Source: Bacteroides sp. UBA1317
Lineage (GTDB): Bacteria; Bacteroidota; Bacteroidia; Bacteroidales; Bacteroidaceae
Length of the DNA stretch: 51,192 nucleotides
NCBI GenBank assembly: GCA_002307035.1
Contig: DBTL01000150.1
Coordinates: 1 to 51,192 of the forward strand
Direction of reading: 5' to 3'
In this document: positions 51,065 to 51,192 of the stretch, piece after piece
Position numbering within the stretch: position 1 is the first letter of the stretch
Layout of the letters: each line of letters starts with the position of its first letter
Translations under genes and position numbers: made by a program
Notes under the pieces: model-generated
Database searches by the model: none
Told to the model about the DNA's origin: nothing
The model's input: the letters and a program-made list of their open reading frames with translations, nothing else

Positions 51065-51096
51065 AAAAAAAAGGGATGCCCCAACGGACACCCCCC
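51065..51096 (-). terminator. Terminator of the gene at the right edge
   Basis: On the minus strand a GC-rich stem (ggggtgtcc with gggcatccc) is followed by a run of eight T. It ends the gene whose stop is at 51124. Confidence 0.75.
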
Positions 51097-51123
51097 TAGT
51101 ATTTAGAATTGCCAGACAATCAA

Positions 51124-51192
51124 TTAATTGTTTTCCGGACGCAGCTTACGAACAACAGCACCTGTTCTCCACATTTCACTTTCGCGAAGTTG
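51124..51192 (-). CDS. C-terminal end of an unidentified gene (partial)
   Basis: The minus-strand frame from the right edge reads QLRESEMWRTGAVVRKLRPE followed by NN and a TAA (51124-51126). The 22 residues look like genuine coding sequence, and the terminator directly after them supports this. The piece is too short for me to name a family. Confidence 0.6.
   Translation of the reverse strand, partial: QLRESEMWRTGAVVRKLRPENN

Noticed and set aside
1..51192. tRNA, rRNA, intact insertion sequence or integrase
   Set aside because: I saw no cloverleaf-like sequence, transposase motif or tyrosine/serine recombinase in the window.

Overview
The window looks like a chromosomal segment of a Bacteroides-type member of the Bacteroidota. 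The basis is a SusC/SusD outer-membrane pair with DUF4302, BACON and HExxH lipoproteins, a DUF3276 (PUR-type) protein, an acn-icd-gltA operon, and repeated matches to the Bacteroidota promoter -7 box TAnnTTTG a short way upstream of start codons. The species cannot be fixed from the sequence alone.

Layout. (1) 1-7651 is a defence block: the tail of hsdS, an AAA-ATPase/TOPRIM-like (OLD-type) protein, a COG2865 AlbA_2/RecG-like protein with a 12-bp in-frame tandem repeat, hsdR, a YgjP-type metallopeptidase whose start overlaps the hsdR stop, and a broken HNH fragment. (2) 7661-9368 holds a small Cys protein, a possible short transcript or 46-aa ORF, a lipoprotein and a Crp/Fnr-type regulator. 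(3) 9665-15018 is a mosaic accessory stretch bounded by two broken copies of the same XRE-type HTH gene. Between them lie HAD, GNAT and VOC genes, then a compact operon of winged-helix protein, AbiEii-like nucleotidyltransferase and metallophosphoesterase, then a scrap of a second VOC gene.

(4) 15221-33881 is mostly housekeeping and stress functions: NCS2 permease, a fructokinase plus sugar-transporter operon, a helical-repeat protein, DUF3276-HTH protein, drug-type MFS exporter, beta-carbonic anhydrase, metallo-beta-lactamase-fold protein divergent from a Qnr-like pentapeptide protein, SDR, MsrB, an epimerase-lipocalin fusion, Bcp peroxiredoxin, isochorismatase-type hydrolase, FKBP, a radical-SAM/TIGR03915 DNA-metabolism pair and YceI. 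(5) 34019-38826 (minus) is the acnA-icd-gltA operon, which takes citrate to 2-oxoglutarate. (6) 38980-40890 is an SF1 Dna2/NAM7-type helicase. (7) 40978-49090 (minus) is a five-gene SusC/SusD import operon with a zinc-peptidase lipoprotein and no glycoside hydrolase. (8) 49091-49895 is a very AT-rich spacer, followed by a membrane acyltransferase and the last 22 codons of another gene at the right edge.

The least ordinary items are the OLD-like gene inside the type I restriction operon, the three-gene wHTH/NTase/phosphoesterase operon, the duplicated decaying HTH remnants with an operator-like palindrome, and the epimerase-lipocalin fusion. All functional calls rest on reading motifs by eye; no database search was run.
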